A stretch of DNA of 64,000 nucleotides from Nymphaea colorata (GCF_008831285.2 NC_045150.1:17062600-17126599); one strand, 5' to 3'. Counted from the stretch's first letter, positions 36,560 through 49,817 are shown. The notes: a model not told the origin generated them from the letters alone. Program-made: numbers and translations.

Positions 36560-39500
36560 TGGGAATTTCTATTCGCCTAACTTAATATACAATTTCAAGC
36601 CATCAGCTTTGACCTTTTGTAAAACATTATTGACATAAAAAATATTTTATCTAATTGTTGTTTTACCGCAGATGGTTGGTAAAATTTTCTATTGAATGCG
36701 TATAATCAGTTAAGATTATCCGTTTTGGCTTCCCCCTTAGTGAAAACTTTTAGATAGAGATTCTCTTTTAACTTAAATTTCTGGCTCGACCAGTGCTCTA
36801 GATGTCAATCATCAAAGATGCTAGTAATATATGGTGTCGCACCCTATATCTATATTTTTTATAATTGCCATACCGTATTTATATGGAAACCCGTACCCAT
36901 GTGACTTGGGTAAATAGTGGGCCATTTCTTTTATTGATTGCGTACGACTTTGGTCTGCATGGTGCTTGCTTTTTTTGCTGCCACATACCTAGTGGGCCAT
37001 TTCTTTTATTGATTGAGTAAAAAAGTTGTAGTGACATACCACAATAAACTAGTACAGTTAATTTGCCTGGGGAAAATATTATGGCAGCCAATCAACCATC
37101 CATCTTCTTAAATCCTGTTGCTATGAACAAAGTGTACTGTCAACAAGTATTTTTGTTGAATTGAAAGTATATTTTCAATTTTTATAGAATTTTGATTCTA
37201 GAACTGAAAATGATGTGTTATGTAAAACAAGAGTTAAAATTATATGAATTAAAACTATCATGACACATGTACCCTAAAGAGAGATTAAAAAAAATCTAAA
37301 ATTCTAAAATCACAATTCCACTTGGCAGGATAGAATCACAATTTACAAATTTTGATTCAAGAATAACCCATAATTCCGGAATCAACTATTGACAGAGGCT
37401 TTAAAGGCAGGGGGTGACCATAAAGATCTTTAAAAAGTGTATAGACATTAGTGGGCTTAAGAAAGAAGGGTCTGGCGGCCATGAAGAAAAGGGGTTAAGT
37501 GGAACGCCAAAAAGAGTTGTACAAGTCAATCTGGCAGCAGTAGGAACGATGTACAAGTGTTTGATGAATTTGTCTTAAAATTGTAGTAAATTTTAAAACA
37601 AATGTCCCATTAATTTACACCCAATTTTGAGGTAGATTAATACTTCCACAATGTCTCTATTACAAACACCCCCGTCAAGGACTACAAGAAATTATCCGGC
37701 ATATTTGGGAGACAAGACTGCCCGCGGACAGTCAAACACGTGAACTGTTTGTTTGTGGGGACTATCTTGGCATGTAGCGGAAAATTTTCACCCGCAACTT
37801 CATGTCGATTGAAAAGTGTCAACCGGAAGCATTGCAGGAGGCTGGCCAACCAGTGTGGGTGTGTGGGAGATGCGGAATGAGAGGGTCTTCGCCTTCCTGG
37901 GATTTAGTGAGCTTGGCTTTGTCAAGAAAACAACAGGATTCTGTTCAATATTGTAGAACTTCAGGTGTAATTAAACAACATACTGACTCACTTACCATAT
38001 ATTGCACCCTGTGCATTTTTTCATTGGGACATCTATGCGAGATACTTGTGCCTTTTTAGTTCTGCTACAGAATACCAAAAGCACTTATATCCTTGCATTG
38101 TGGATTTGTCGGCGAACCAGACTAATTGTAATACTTGCACTACTTCGCTGTCTCTTCGACCATAATAACACTGTGCACCCATTTTCTATTTCATCAGCCC
38201 AGAGTGATAAAAATTCAAACTTTATATAATTCCCTAGACTAACATGCGAAACCCAGAAGGAAATTGTAAATGTCAGATCATAAAATTTGTGTCAATCAAA
38301 TACAAGGACCGGGTTATCACCCTGTGACCAACCCATTTTCCACAAGAATTCCAAATTGAGAAAGGTCTTTAAGTAGCATTTGTTATCTAGCTTCAATCTC
38401 TGAAATGGTCATTTCAGTAATAGATTTTGGGACTGAACCACTCCATGACGTGTCTGACTCCATGCTTGCTGCAGATGAGCCAGCGATTAAGGTCTCTGAG
38501 TATAGTCTGCTTCTCCCAAAAAGGAAAGCAGGAGCCGACGGCGCAGGAAGGGTCAAAGAGCTGCTATTGAGCATGAGGACTATGGAGGACATTGTTGACC
38601 TTCGTGTTGCATCCTCCTGAACGCATAGCAACCCAATATGGATGCACCTTACTACTTCACCTTCGTTGCTTGAATGAGTCAGTGATGCGTCTAATAGTTC
38701 AGTTGCCCTGCTTTCCCTCCATGCCTGTGTCATTTCCACATAAACTTAGAAATCTGAAGTAGCATATGCGCATACGAAATTAATCTGTTGTTGTTGATGC
38801 TTACATAGTCAAGCATGCTTGGACCGTATTGTAAATGAGGAAATGAAGAGTTCTTCAGGCCACTAATAGTCTCTAGCATCAAGACTCCAAAGCTGAACAC
38901 GTCTGACTTGACAGAAAATTGGCCTTGCATAACATATTCCGGTGCCATGTAGCCACTGACAAGACAACAAAGTGAGCTCAATTTTTCTAATTTGTGGCAC
39001 TCCAAACATTATAGGTCAGTCAGAGAGGTTTCCATAAAGGGAAAAAAATGAATTGGCTGAAGCCCTTATGGCGTTAAAGGGATCTTGTTGTTTGTTACTT
39101 AGTGGCATTCTAATCAGCGGAGGTCAGTTAGGGAGCTTTGTACAAGGAGAAAAAAATGAACTGGCAGAAGCTTACGCAATATTAAAAACTTTCGTGTTGC
39201 TATTAAAATAAAATACTATATGTGAAGGTCCTTGAATGGGACAATAAGATACTCACACTGATCTACTGTTCACTGTTTTTCAATGTACAGGTTCAGTGTT
39301 TGGCATGGAGATTAAGATGCAGAACTTACTATGTGCCAGCAACTTTACTCGTCTTGCCTTGTGTTTCTTCCACTCCAACAAGCTTTGCCATGACAAAGCT
39401 GAGATCTTAGCGGTCATGTCCTGATCTAGTAGTATGTTACTGGCCTTGAGGTCCCTGTGAATGATTTTAAGTGGAGAATCTTCATGAAGATAGAGAAGTC

Positions 39501-41261
39501 CTCTGGCTATGCCAGATATTATTTTACTCCGGATCTGCCAGTCCAAATGCGTTTTTCTAACTGGATCTGCACGGAATGAACCATAAATAAAACCATGTTA
39601 TAATTGAGCAAAAAATAATACGGTATTCACGTTGATGCAAGGGTAAATGAGTGAATGACACAATGCACCAAAGACCACGGCAAATATTCATAGGTGGCAC
39701 TTTCAGGAATCTAGTCAGTTTTTGGAGAATGAAGATGAACTATTGGATCATTGGGCAACCAGGTTGAGGCATAGCCTGTATCTAATTCAATGTTAATCCA
39801 GTGAAAGATGCGATCTGGAAGCACATCAGGGTGTAATAACCGGTAAGAAACAAAAAAACAGAAAAAAAATGTTTTGTGACATTCCACCATATGATTTTGG
39901 GACAGCCAATTGAGAGCTAGAACATGGAGGCAGCACTGTTAAGACAATGGGCACTGTTGTTTTAGTTGCTCAAATAAGGAGACTATATGGTCGTTCAAGA
40001 ACGTGAAGCAATCTCCTTAATTATAATCTACCGGTTACTCATCTTAAGAAGGAAACCAAGGTTACTAACAACAGCACATCTAATTACTATTGGTAACTCG
40101 GATGCTGATATTTGCAGAAGACTGGACGCTGTGAACCTGTTTGATTCGAAAATGAAGCGAGAAGACTAACCAAATAATAACTTGTCAAGGCTTCTATTGG
40201 GTGCGGATTCGTAGATGAGTATCCTTTCCTCCCCTTCAAAACAGCAACCAAGAAGGCAAACCAAGTTCTTGTGCTGAAGCTTTGCCACCAACTTCACATC
40301 ATTCTTGAACTCAGTTGAGCCTTGCCCCGAGTTCCTGGACAACCGTTTTACTGCTATTTCCTGTCCGTCCGACAGTTGACCCTGTAGAAATCCCATTCAG
40401 TTTTTTTTTTATACTTTTCATGAAATTCTACTGAAATCTATAAAACTGATATTGGTATGGTATGCAATCTCAAGTACATAGAGAACCTTTACCTTGTGAA
40501 CAGGACCATACCCTCCCTCCCCAAGTTTGTTGACATCGGAAAAGTTGTTTGTGGCAGCCTGATGATGTCCAAGTCAAAAACCAATGAGATATTGCTATCA
40601 ATTTCTTCGTCACCATTACCTGAATAGGAATATTGAGTCTTAGCAACCAGAAACGACAACTGAAAAAGTAAAATGCGTGACCCAAATATTTGTAGATATT
40701 GGCGAACCTTGGGTAGTGCTTTCCTTTATCATCGTGCTTGTTCTTGACTTGCTGGGACCTGCATGTATTTATACGTAACACAAACAATTGTTGGAGTTTA
40801 TGAAAAGAAAACTTTTCGAAATGAATGTAATAGAAAATAACATGTAATTGTTGCAAGGATGCAAGATATCACTCTTAAAAGCGGAGGGGAAGAACGACAA
40901 CTGATATTCAGGAAACAAGTGATGAAACAGAACAAAATGAAATCTTATAGTAGAAAGAGGTGGTGGAAAAGAGCAAATGAGCAACCATAATGTCATGCTT
41001 TCCACAAAGCAAACCATGTTTCAAGAGAACTTTTTGAATGTTCTTTTCATATAAGGGTAATCACCTTAGGAATTAAGCGATTTATGTAAGGATCATTTGG
41101 TGGGCCGACATATATCAATGAGGAATTTCAGTCATTATGGTTGTTTAATGTAAATATCCATTTAAGTGATTGCCTTTTGGGATATCACTAGCAGCATCGA
41201 CAACACCGATTGCTGATTTATTTGGTAGAGTTCATTCTTTAAAAAAAGAAAGAGAAAGAGA

Positions 41262-41495
41262 AGGCTGAGGACGAGATACAGGTCGTGCAATTGTCCCCAT
41301 GAACGTCACCACGGCAGAGGACGAGGCCATGGACCTGATCCAGGCTCCGGCCTTCCATGGCAGTGGCAACGCCACTTACGGATGCATTGGAGGAGGAGGA
41401 CAAGGTGCGTAAAAGGGCATCGTGGTTTCACTGATAGGTGCTATTGGCTGTGAAGTTGGAAGTGGGTGGGCAATAGTACCGCATAGGTTTAGGCA
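41262..41495 (-). pseudogene. Orphan DUF26 domain fragment
   Basis: Minus-strand reading gives RYYCPPTSNFTANSTYQ, a TGA, then NHDALLRTLSSSSNASVSG and HGLVLCRGDVHGDNCTTC. The last part has the C-X8-C-X2-C signature, and the whole aligns with the first DUF26 domain of CRK-D. It has no exon partners. It lies between the CRK-D ectodomain and kinase exons, so it is either debris of another CRK copy or a partial duplication into the intron. Confidence 0.8.
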
Positions 41496-42785
41496 TGCCA
41501 GATTCTGGTGAAGCTGCAAGAGAAGCAAAACGTTATGAATGTGGAAAACTTGCAAGTAGAAAAGTCAAATAGGAGGATCAAAGAAAAGGTCGCAAAGTGT
41601 TCTGATTTATAATTGAAAAAGTATTTTTTTTATTTTATTGATGTGAATATATAAGAATGTACAAAATTGAGAAATATCAAAGAAGCACTAACAACAGAAT
41701 GGATATGTCATTTTCTGTTCAATATAGTTTTGGAAAGAATATGTCATTTACTACTTTTTTCTTAATATTGTGTCCTATTTGCAGATTAGGTCTTACCCGG
41801 AGTCCTCGACAATACGAAAAATATCTAGATTAATGTGATTTTATTTAGTAAAGCTTTTATTTTCACCCCTTTCTCCAGTACGTAGAAAATATGTCAAATC
41901 TAATTATGATCTTCTAATAATAAAAAGTCGAGAACTTATCGGCTAAATTGATCAATTAATGATCAGAACATAAAACTAGAGATATTAATGGCTAGGACAA
42001 GGCAGTGGATTCTTATTGTTTGATGTGCTGAATTCGACTAACCGGAATGTTGACATAGTTATTTGGACTCAGACCTTAATTTTCTTAATTAAAAGAAAGA
42101 ATAAGCTTTTTAAAACTCAATATTAAATTAAATTTTGGAATCACAAATCTATAAATCTTTTTCTCTCAATAGCGACCATGAGTTTTTTAAGTTTTATTTT
42201 GGGGAAATAGATTATTCGATATGTTAGCTGGGGTAATCTTATTTATATTAGAATCACGTTATTTTACCCTTGTTTAAAAACCATTAACTAAATCAATGTG
42301 TACATCAATTTAAAAGTAATTGAAGTTGGACGTTTTTCTGATCCATAAAATCTGTGTTGGCCGCTGATGGTCACACGTAGCTATGCACGTAACTGAGAGC
42401 GTTCATAATGTAGGTACAAGGATGAGGTTATGAAAGCCGTTTCTGGGCAAGAAAGACCAAGCGTAATGTTTGAGATATTTTGTTTCCATTTGCATGGTTC
42501 AATTTATCAAGTTAAGGAACCATAAATATATACACACACACACAGACCTTAACATTTTTGTTGCAACAACTCTCACTGTGGCCTTTGTGAGTCTCTTCTA
42601 GATGAATTTTATAGAAAAGAGAACAGAGAAGAAAGATATATTAACTAAGAATTAAGGGTTGCCCATACTATAGGGAGAACTCGGGGGTCCGCTGTTCTAC
42701 ATAGGCAAATTAAATGTAGAATCAGCATCTAACACTAATGAACAACGAAGAAGAAGAGAAAACTAAGAGAGGCGGTACCAATTAC

Positions 42786-43599
42786 CAAGGTTGAAGATGG
42801 AAGGAGAAGGGTTACCTATGGGCGAATTCACCGGTGGCGGATCCGTCCCCAAGTCATTAAAGAAAAGGTACAGCTTGTATCTTACACTGCAGCTCACCTT
42901 AACAACCCGGCCACCCTGCTTCCCTTCACAGAACGTCGGGATTTCAGAGAGGGCATCCTTCAGGCAATTAGAGCATTCACTGCTTGAGATATCCCTTGTG
43001 CAGTGCGCCAGCCCATATAAGTTTTTGGACTCATCGAACTTCGTATGTCCGGCCGCGTAAAGCCGGCCGGACGGACGGATTGGCCATTGCCATCGAAGTT
43101 AGGTTGTTCATGAGGGATCCAAGCAGTGACTTGAAGAGGGTGGGGTTCCATACGTAGTCGGAATTGCACATGTAGAACTCGTTAATGGTATCGACCACTC
43201 CAATGAAGTTGTGACCGGAGTAGCGAAGGATGCAGTTGTCGTACCATATTATTGGGACTTTCCATTAGGGCAGTGGTTGACCAGCTCCGTGGCCGCGTCC
43301 GACGTGCAACTCGTGCAGTCGCTTGGGGAGATGTCACCGTGGCAGAAGGCGAGGCCGTAGGCCAGGTCGGGGCTCTGGCCAGCGGTGGCGGTCGTGAAGC
43401 CGCTTTTGGACGCAGTGGAGATGAGGGAGAAGAGGATGGTGTTCAAGTTTTGCTGGTAGGTGCTGTTGGTAGAAAAGCTTGAAGAAGTTGAGCACATGAA
43501 GTACGGATAAACGGCAGATTCGGCACTACAAAGTTGGGCTGAAGCTGCTGCTAGAAGCAGAAGCAGAACGATCTCCTGTGTGGCCTTGGAAAACTGCCT
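42786..43599 (-). pseudogene. CRK-D exon 1: leader and two DUF26 domains
   Basis: The leader runs EIVLLLLLAAASAQLCSA into FMCSTSSSFSTNSTYQQNL, a typical DUF26 start. Frame one stops just after CPNGKS (about 43255). The next frame carries WYDNCILRYSGHNFIG up to about 43060. A third frame carries the second domain and proline-rich linker to a good donor at 42785 (G before GTAATT). Three frames across one exon show at least two indels. Confidence 0.85.
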
Positions 43600-45559
43600 T
43601 TCAAGTTACAAGCAATCCAACATGCGTGCAAATGGAGGAGAGGAGAAAGAAAAAAGATATCGAGTTGCGTGAAACGGGTGTGCAGGGGTTTGAAGTATTT
43701 TAGGAATTTTTTTTTTAGAAAATGTATATTTTAGACTTTTAACGTTTTTATAATTTTTTTTGTTTTTAAAAAAGTATACATTTTTTACATTTTGGTTATT
43801 TCGCATAATTTTGTTTTTTTTTGTCTAAGGTACGAAAGCAATTTCAAAGAAAAAATATCAAGATGCGTGCACAAAGTGATCATGAGCGAGAAATGTGAAC
43901 TTCTGACGGGTCAATTGCATGATCCAGCCACCACATTGACAGAAGGCTGACGAAGTTTTCATTTTTTTCATTTCTTGAGCCTATCTCGAGTAATTTAAAT
44001 AACATTTTAAATTCATAAAATTTAAAAAAAGGAGCCCATCGCAATTAGGCTTGCTTATTGTAAATATGCTGATGGGGTGAACAAACTGATGTTGTGGCGA
44101 TATATTTTTATTGTGAGGAAATAGATTATACATTTTCTTTGCTCTCAAAATTCATACTATCAAATGCCCCCATGTTCACGATCTCATAAATTAGGACTGA
44201 CTCATGAAATACTATAACACAATGTTTTGGAGTAGATTTATGAAATAATAAAAAATAAATATTATTATAAAAAATACCCTTAAATTTTTATGTTCCCCCT
44301 ACTATATAAACTTGTCCATTAAAATTAGTTTCAATTTACCAATTTAGCGACATAAAATTTTGCAAGTTGACTGTTTCTCTCTTCTGATTACAAAGAACTT
44401 ATTGATTTTACTGCAAAGATAAAATTGACACGTACGTTAGTGATGATTTATGATGCTTTTAGTTATGAATTTTAGTTTTTAACTATTCAGATGATACGCC
44501 AACCAATTCATGAGAGCTGATTCATTGATATAGACAAGTCAAAAGAAAAACAAAAGAAACCCACTAGTGATAGTGATGAGAAGAATAGTCCCAGTCCTGC
44601 AGTAGCAATCATCATTCAACATCATCAGCTGAATTGAAATGTGCAAGCTGCCGGATTTGTCGGATGAAAAAACTTTTAAATCGTTGCTAAAAAAATGTCA
44701 CTATGTTTGTATTAGAGATAATTTATAAATATAATGACAGTTTAAGATATTTTCAACGGCAATTTGTTTTTTTCATGCACAGTTTTTAAATTGTTGACCA
44801 TCTGATAACGTCTAGTAGCCAATAGATTCGATTTGTTGTGTTATATATATATATATATATATATATGGATTTGACCAGAATTTTTCATAACCAAAACAAT
44901 ATTTTTGGTAAAATTTTCCAACTTGGATGTAGATTCGACCGGTAAACACGTTGGCAGGTCGAGTCTAATAATTTGGCTTTTTTTTTAATTACAAATCAGC
45001 CCCTATGCAAAATTCATAAATTGTATTGCGCTCATCGTTAAAAAAAAGTTTCTTGCTCCGTCTCCGGCTCCGTTACCGGCACCGGCACCAGCTGCTAGCC
45101 ATAGAGGCTGTCAGTCTGTCGACAAACTATGAGAAATATTCCCTACTGTGGCGTTCAGCCTGGTTTGGGCGGTGAGAAGAAGGGGCCAATGAAAAATCTT
45201 GAACCCAAAATTTGAAAAAAAAAGGGAAGACCAGAATCTAATTCGGATCATCTCATGAGATCCAAATCCAAATTAAGGACTGAAATCTATGCCCACCTAA
45301 ACTACATTGAATAATTCACAAAAAATAATAATTTGTGTCCAAAATTATATTGATGAATTAGATGCGCTTGGGCTAGTATGTGCATTCTGGCTGCCTCCCG
45401 AGAGAAGAGCTAAACTAAACATCTTAAAATAATTCAGAAAAATAATAAACTAGGTCCAAAATCACATTGATGATGACGCTTGCCTGTTAACGCTTTTTTC
45501 AAACTTCTCAGTGAAAGGGAGGATTAATATCTCAATACATCCGCGAGACAGTGAGAGCC
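43600..45559. other. Intergenic region, no gene recognised
   Basis: AT-rich DNA upstream of CRK-D. It contains an AT microsatellite (44842-44866) and several T runs (43705-43830). It could include the CRK-D promoter, but no element can be assigned. Confidence 0.55.
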
Positions 45560-45957
45560 TAAACTTTTCCTTTCTTTGTTTTACACATGGAGTGTTCTTC
45601 CTAAACTTTTCCTTTCTTTGTTTCTACATATGGAGTGTTCTTCCTAAACTTTTCCTTCCTTTGTTTCTACAGATGGAGTGTTCTTCCTAAACTTTTCCTT
45701 CCTTTGTTTCTACACATGGAGTGTTCTTCCTAAACTTTTCCTTCTTTGTTTCTACACATGGAGTCTTCTTCCTAAACTTTTCCTTTCTTTGTTTCTACAC
45801 ATGGAGTCTTCTTCCTAAAGTTTTCCTTTCTTTGTTTCTACACATGGAGTCTTCTTCCAAAACTTTTCCTCTTTGTTTCTACACATGGAGTCTTCTTTCT
45901 AAACTTTTCCTTTCTTTGTTTCTTTACATGGAGTCTTCTTCCTAAACTTTTCCTCTT
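45560..45957. repeat. 43-bp minisatellite, about 9.5 copies
   Basis: Tandem units of about 43 bp built from cctaaacttttcctttcttt and gtttctacacatggagtctt. Units vary by single bases and 1-3 base gaps. Earlier units read gtgttc and later ones gtcttc at the joint, so the array grew in at least two steps. An incidental open frame (45721-45945) crosses it, but its sequence only reflects the repeat. Confidence 0.92.
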
Positions 45958-47440
45958 CTTGACCAAGGAAAACAAACAGAAAATGGAAGAGGGGGCATGC
46001 AATTGGACCATTTAAACCGTCGGATTTGCAATTGATTGAACCGTCCAAATAAATAGCATACTTATTGTTTTTTATTTCTTTGTTTTTTGCCGCTGCTAAA
46101 AGAAGGAAGATGGGGCATGCACAGCCCTTCGTTCTCCCCTTTCTCGCTCAGTGGGAGTAGTTGCTTTGACCAGAGTTCCAGTGCTTCCTTGTTTCACTGC
46201 TGTCCTCGGGCATAGATGGCACAATTTTTTGTTTTGTTGATTTAAATATCTTTTTCTCCTGGCCAACACAGGTTTTCATTTGCTGCATGGTGTCTTCCAC
46301 TGACAATTTGTATTAGCTATGGCAAAGCAAGCCGAAGATTTTTGAAGATTGCAGTTGATTTAGGCCAGATTTGGGACCAAAAAAGTTATGTAGGATGGGG
46401 ATGACACAGCGATGAGGGAAGGACCATCGATAGGCATTGTGTTAGTTGCCGAGGCAGTACCCAAGTCTGCTAGCCGCTGCAGACGTAGTCAGAGAGAGAG
46501 GAAGAGGCAGAGATAGAGATGGTGAAGATGACGCAGAGAGAAGAGACAGAGAGGAGAGCAGACAGATAAGAAGAAGAAGATGATGCTTTCTCGAATCACA
46601 GGCACTGATGCTATCTCGCATGGAGATCTTGTTGAGAACCCAGAAAGGAATAACCAATCCTCGCTTGAAGATCTTGCTCTGCCATCAAGTCTCCAAGTAA
46701 AACTGACACCCTTACTTCCTTCTCTACTTTACTGCAATGTTTGGGGTTTAATGAGCACAAACTTTTTGAAACAGGAGCAATCATCTGGAGTTGTTGAGTA
46801 CCAAACCTTAAATATTTGCTTTTTCAAGTGACAACTAGCATCATTAATCACATATAGATTGATTCTTGATCAACAGGGCCTAAAAACATACGAATTATAA
46901 AAAATTAATGCGAAGCATGCATTGTGGCCTTTATGTAGCTTGATTGAAATTAATGATGGAAGATTAATGGGGTCAACTAATTGATCATGAAGATAAGACG
47001 CATAGTGGCTAGTACCTATGTTGGTAATCCAAGTATATGGGGTGAGATCAAGAAAGATAAGTAGATAAACCTATTAGATTGACCATGGGAATGGATACAT
47101 CTTTGAGAAGTAATAGCGACTAAGTAAATTGATCCCTGGTGAAAGCCGGAGCAACAGAGACATTTTCTATGCACCTTTTGAAGTAAAATGAGTCTTAGGT
47201 GCTCTATGCTTCAAAGACTGATTTCATGGGGCAGAGTTGGGGTTTATTCATGAAGACAATGATAAGGTGGATACCTATGAAAAAGATAACGTTTTCTTCA
47301 GTATAACAGATCCAATAAGAGTGCCCAAAAGTAGTATCAGTACATTGGTACTGAATCACTTGATAAGATTTACCATACATAAAATTACAGTTAGAACAGC
47401 TTGCTGCAATGCTAGATATGGTACACTCGAGAAGCCAATA
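45958..47440. other. Intergenic region, no gene recognised
   Basis: Includes a purine-rich GA tract (46490-46575) followed by an open frame 46580-46831 and another at 47237-47449. Neither resembles a known protein, and splice context is unconvincing. A transcribed 5' leader near 46560 is possible but not supported. Confidence 0.5.
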
Positions 47441-49195
47441 CTAACGTGATATTTGCTTGCCTATATGCTTAATAACATTAACACCTGCTATGCACATATT
47501 TCATCTCAAGAAAATCTTGGAAGCTTGTAACAGAAAATTTTCATTGATGTCTTCTATCTATAGTCAATAGCAACATTTGGCCATGATGTACTCATTAACA
47601 GAACGAAGAAATGTTCAACGCGCTTTTTTCTATCGGTTCTGCTTGGTGCCAGATTGGTGCAAATATTAGGCCGTGATGGAAGCATTTTCTTTTTCCGCTA
47701 TGCTATACCATTACTTCTAAAAACACGATTCAAATATCACAAATCCAACCAAGGCACTACAATAGCTGAACTAAATTAGAAGTTTGGAGAGAGCAGAATT
47801 TAGTTGCATTTATAACAAAACCACATGGTTGGGATCGGTCATTAGCATGAGGTGAATCTTTTTTTGGGTGAAAACTCACAGTAAAGCTGAATCGATCAAG
47901 AGCGAGGACGTGTAAGCTGATTGTTTCGTTCTCTTTCCCTGTGAGACCAAATGGTGAAATTAAATCTTGCAACTAGAAGATTTCTGTTCTTGGCACCCAT
48001 TACGTGTTAATGTTCATTCAACATGTGGTATCTGGCTGTTATCTGCCTTTTAAAAATAGTTAAGCTTGGTAGCTTTAATAGCTCCTCGCGAATTGGCTAC
48101 TCCAAACAGCAGTACGTTAACTCTTCCAAGACTAACATGATATTTGCTTGCCTACATGCTTAATAACATTGACACCTGCTATGCACAGATTTCATCTCAA
48201 GAAAATCTTGGAAGCTTGTAACAGAAAATTTTCATTGATGTCTTCTGTCTATAGTCAATAGCAACATTTGGCCATGATGTACTCATTAACAGAACGAAGA
48301 AATGTTCAACGCGCTTTTTTCTATCGGTTCTGCTTGGTGCAGATTGGTGCAAATATTAGGCCGTGATGGAAGCATTTTCTTTTTCTGCTATGCTATACCA
48401 TTAGTTCTAAAAACACGATTCAAATATCACAAATCCAAGGCACTACAATAGCTGAACTAAATTAGTAAGTTTGGAGAGAGCAGAATTTAGTTGCATTTTA
48501 ACAAAACCACATGGTTAGGATCGGTCATTAGCATGAGGTGAATCTTTTTTTGGGTGAAAACTCACAGTAAAGCTGAATCAATCAAGAGCGAGGACGTGTA
48601 AGCTGATTGTTTCGTTCTCTTTCCCTGTGAGACCAAATGGTGAAATTAAATCTTGCAACTAGAAGATGCTCTGTTCTTGGCACCCATTACGTGTTAATGT
48701 TCATTCAACATGTGGTATCTGGCTGTTATCTGCCTTTTAAAAATAGTTAAGCTTGGTAGCTTTAATAGCTCCTCGCGAATTGGCTACTCCAAACGGCAGT
48801 ACGTTAACTCTTCCAAGACTAACATGATATTTGCTTGCCTACATGCTTAATAACATTGACACCTGCTATGCACAGATTTCATCTCAAGAAAATCTTGGAA
48901 GCTTGTAACAGAAAATTTTCATTGATGTCTTCTGTCTATAGTCAATAGCGACATTTGGCCATGATGTACTCATTAACAGAACGAAGAAATGTTCAACGCG
49001 CTTTTTTCTATCGGTTCTGCTTGGTGCCAGATTGGTGCAAATATTAGGCCGTGATGGAAGCATTTTCTTTTTCTGCTACGCTATACCGTTACTTCTAAAA
49101 ACACTATTCCAATATCACAAGTCCAACCAAGGCACTACAAAAACTGAACTAAATTAGTAAGTTTGGAGAGAGCAGAATTTAGTTGCATTTATAAC
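47441..49195. repeat. 690-bp tandem repeat, copies 1, 2 and left part of 3
   Basis: Units start at 47441, 48132 and 48819 (ctaac followed by tgatatttgcttgcc), giving periods of 691 and 687 bp. Copies 1 and 2 are nearly identical over long stretches (for example ggccgtgatggaagcatttt). Copy 3 is cut at 49195 by Copia-2 and resumes at 54053. No protein is encoded in any frame. Confidence 0.92.
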
Positions 49196-49383
49196 TGTTG
49201 AATTAGAAGAGTTTATGTTTCTAGGTGGTTCTTTGCAATATTTAATAGTTAGGAGGTCTCTTTAAACATTTCTCTATTTTCTGTTGATGTACTTTGTAAA
49301 TCTCTCTTCAACCCTAATCTCTTTATTATGGATATTAGGGTTAGTGAATGAAGTTCATTTCTCTAAGGCTACCGGCTGTAACA
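49196..49383 (+). repeat. Copia-2 5' LTR
   Basis: TGTTGAATTAG to GGCTGTAACA, 188 bp. It differs from the 3' LTR by few substitutions and small gaps, mainly near its right end. Confidence 0.93.
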
Positions 49384-49817
49384 CGGTATCAGAGCCAGCA
49401 ATCTCCACCCTTCTCTGCCGGCGGCTGTCGTGATTTTCCGACGACCCCTTCTCCTCTTCCTCTCCCATCTCTTCCCACTTCTTCTCTTCCTCTATCCCTC
49501 CTTTCTCTCTTCTCTCTGCTGATCGAAAGATAGTGAAGAAGCGTGAAAGGGGAACCTAGTCACATGTGAAGGTATTTGTGATTAGGTCCCCAACGTGGAT
49601 GTAGTGGAGCGTAAGCAACTGCGTGGGAGTTGCAGTGGAAAGTTGTAAGTCAGATCTAGCTTCGTGGATGAATAGCAGCAGATGGACTCCATTATTATTC
49701 AGATCTAGGCTCATAGGAAACATAGCTGCATGTGGATTCAGTTCAGATCTAGGCTCGTGGAAGATTAAATGCACGTGGACCATATTCTTATCATATTTTT
49801 GATGACTGTGGAAAAGT

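Larger units (their letters stand above)
35471..38382. other. Intergenic region between CRK-B and CRK-D
   Basis: No supported gene. It holds a CT microsatellite (36066-36098), a 21-bp perfect inverted repeat (35912-35966), a MITE-like segment (36367-36559), and a fragment related to the CRK upstream block (36900-37030, with gggccatttcttttattgat repeated twice). Confidence 0.6.
38383..43599 (-). pseudogene. CRK-D: second-subgroup cysteine-rich receptor-like kinase, frameshifted
   Basis: Kinase exons: 40619-40493 (glycine loop), 40381-40171 (lysine, [15 protein letters not shown]), 39566-39330 (HRDLKASN), 38955-38805 ([11 protein letters not shown]) and 38724-38383 (C-terminus ending ISEIEAR). 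A small juxtamembrane exon may lie at about 40759-40713. The ectodomain exon is 43599-42786, with C-X8-C-X2-C motifs CHGDISPSDCTSC and CTRDISSSECSNC. Lesions: AGG at 43599-43597 where the start ATG is expected, with upstream stop TAA; frameshifts near 43255 and 43060 in the DUF26 part, near 40560 before the glycine loop, and near 39400 in DFG; after allowing for that frameshift, DFG reads DFV. I could not place the membrane exon. The ectodomain and kinase being one gene is inferred from order and spacing. The protein is closer to typical DUF26 kinases than CRK-A, B and C are. Confidence 0.85.

Noticed and set aside
37135-37395. Possible MITE with TGTCAA-type ends
   Set aside because: Only a few terminal bases match in inverse and no target duplication is visible.
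42673-42684. actatagggaga, resembling the end of a T7 promoter
   Set aside because: The first half of the promoter is absent and no vector sequence surrounds it. Coincidence.
45560-45957. Regularly spaced repeats that could suggest a CRISPR array
   Set aside because: Units are head to tail with no unique spacers, and the window is plant nuclear DNA.
46442-46831. Open frames on both strands after a GA-rich leader-like tract
   Set aside because: Low-complexity translation on one strand and an unrecognised 83-residue frame on the other; no splice partners.
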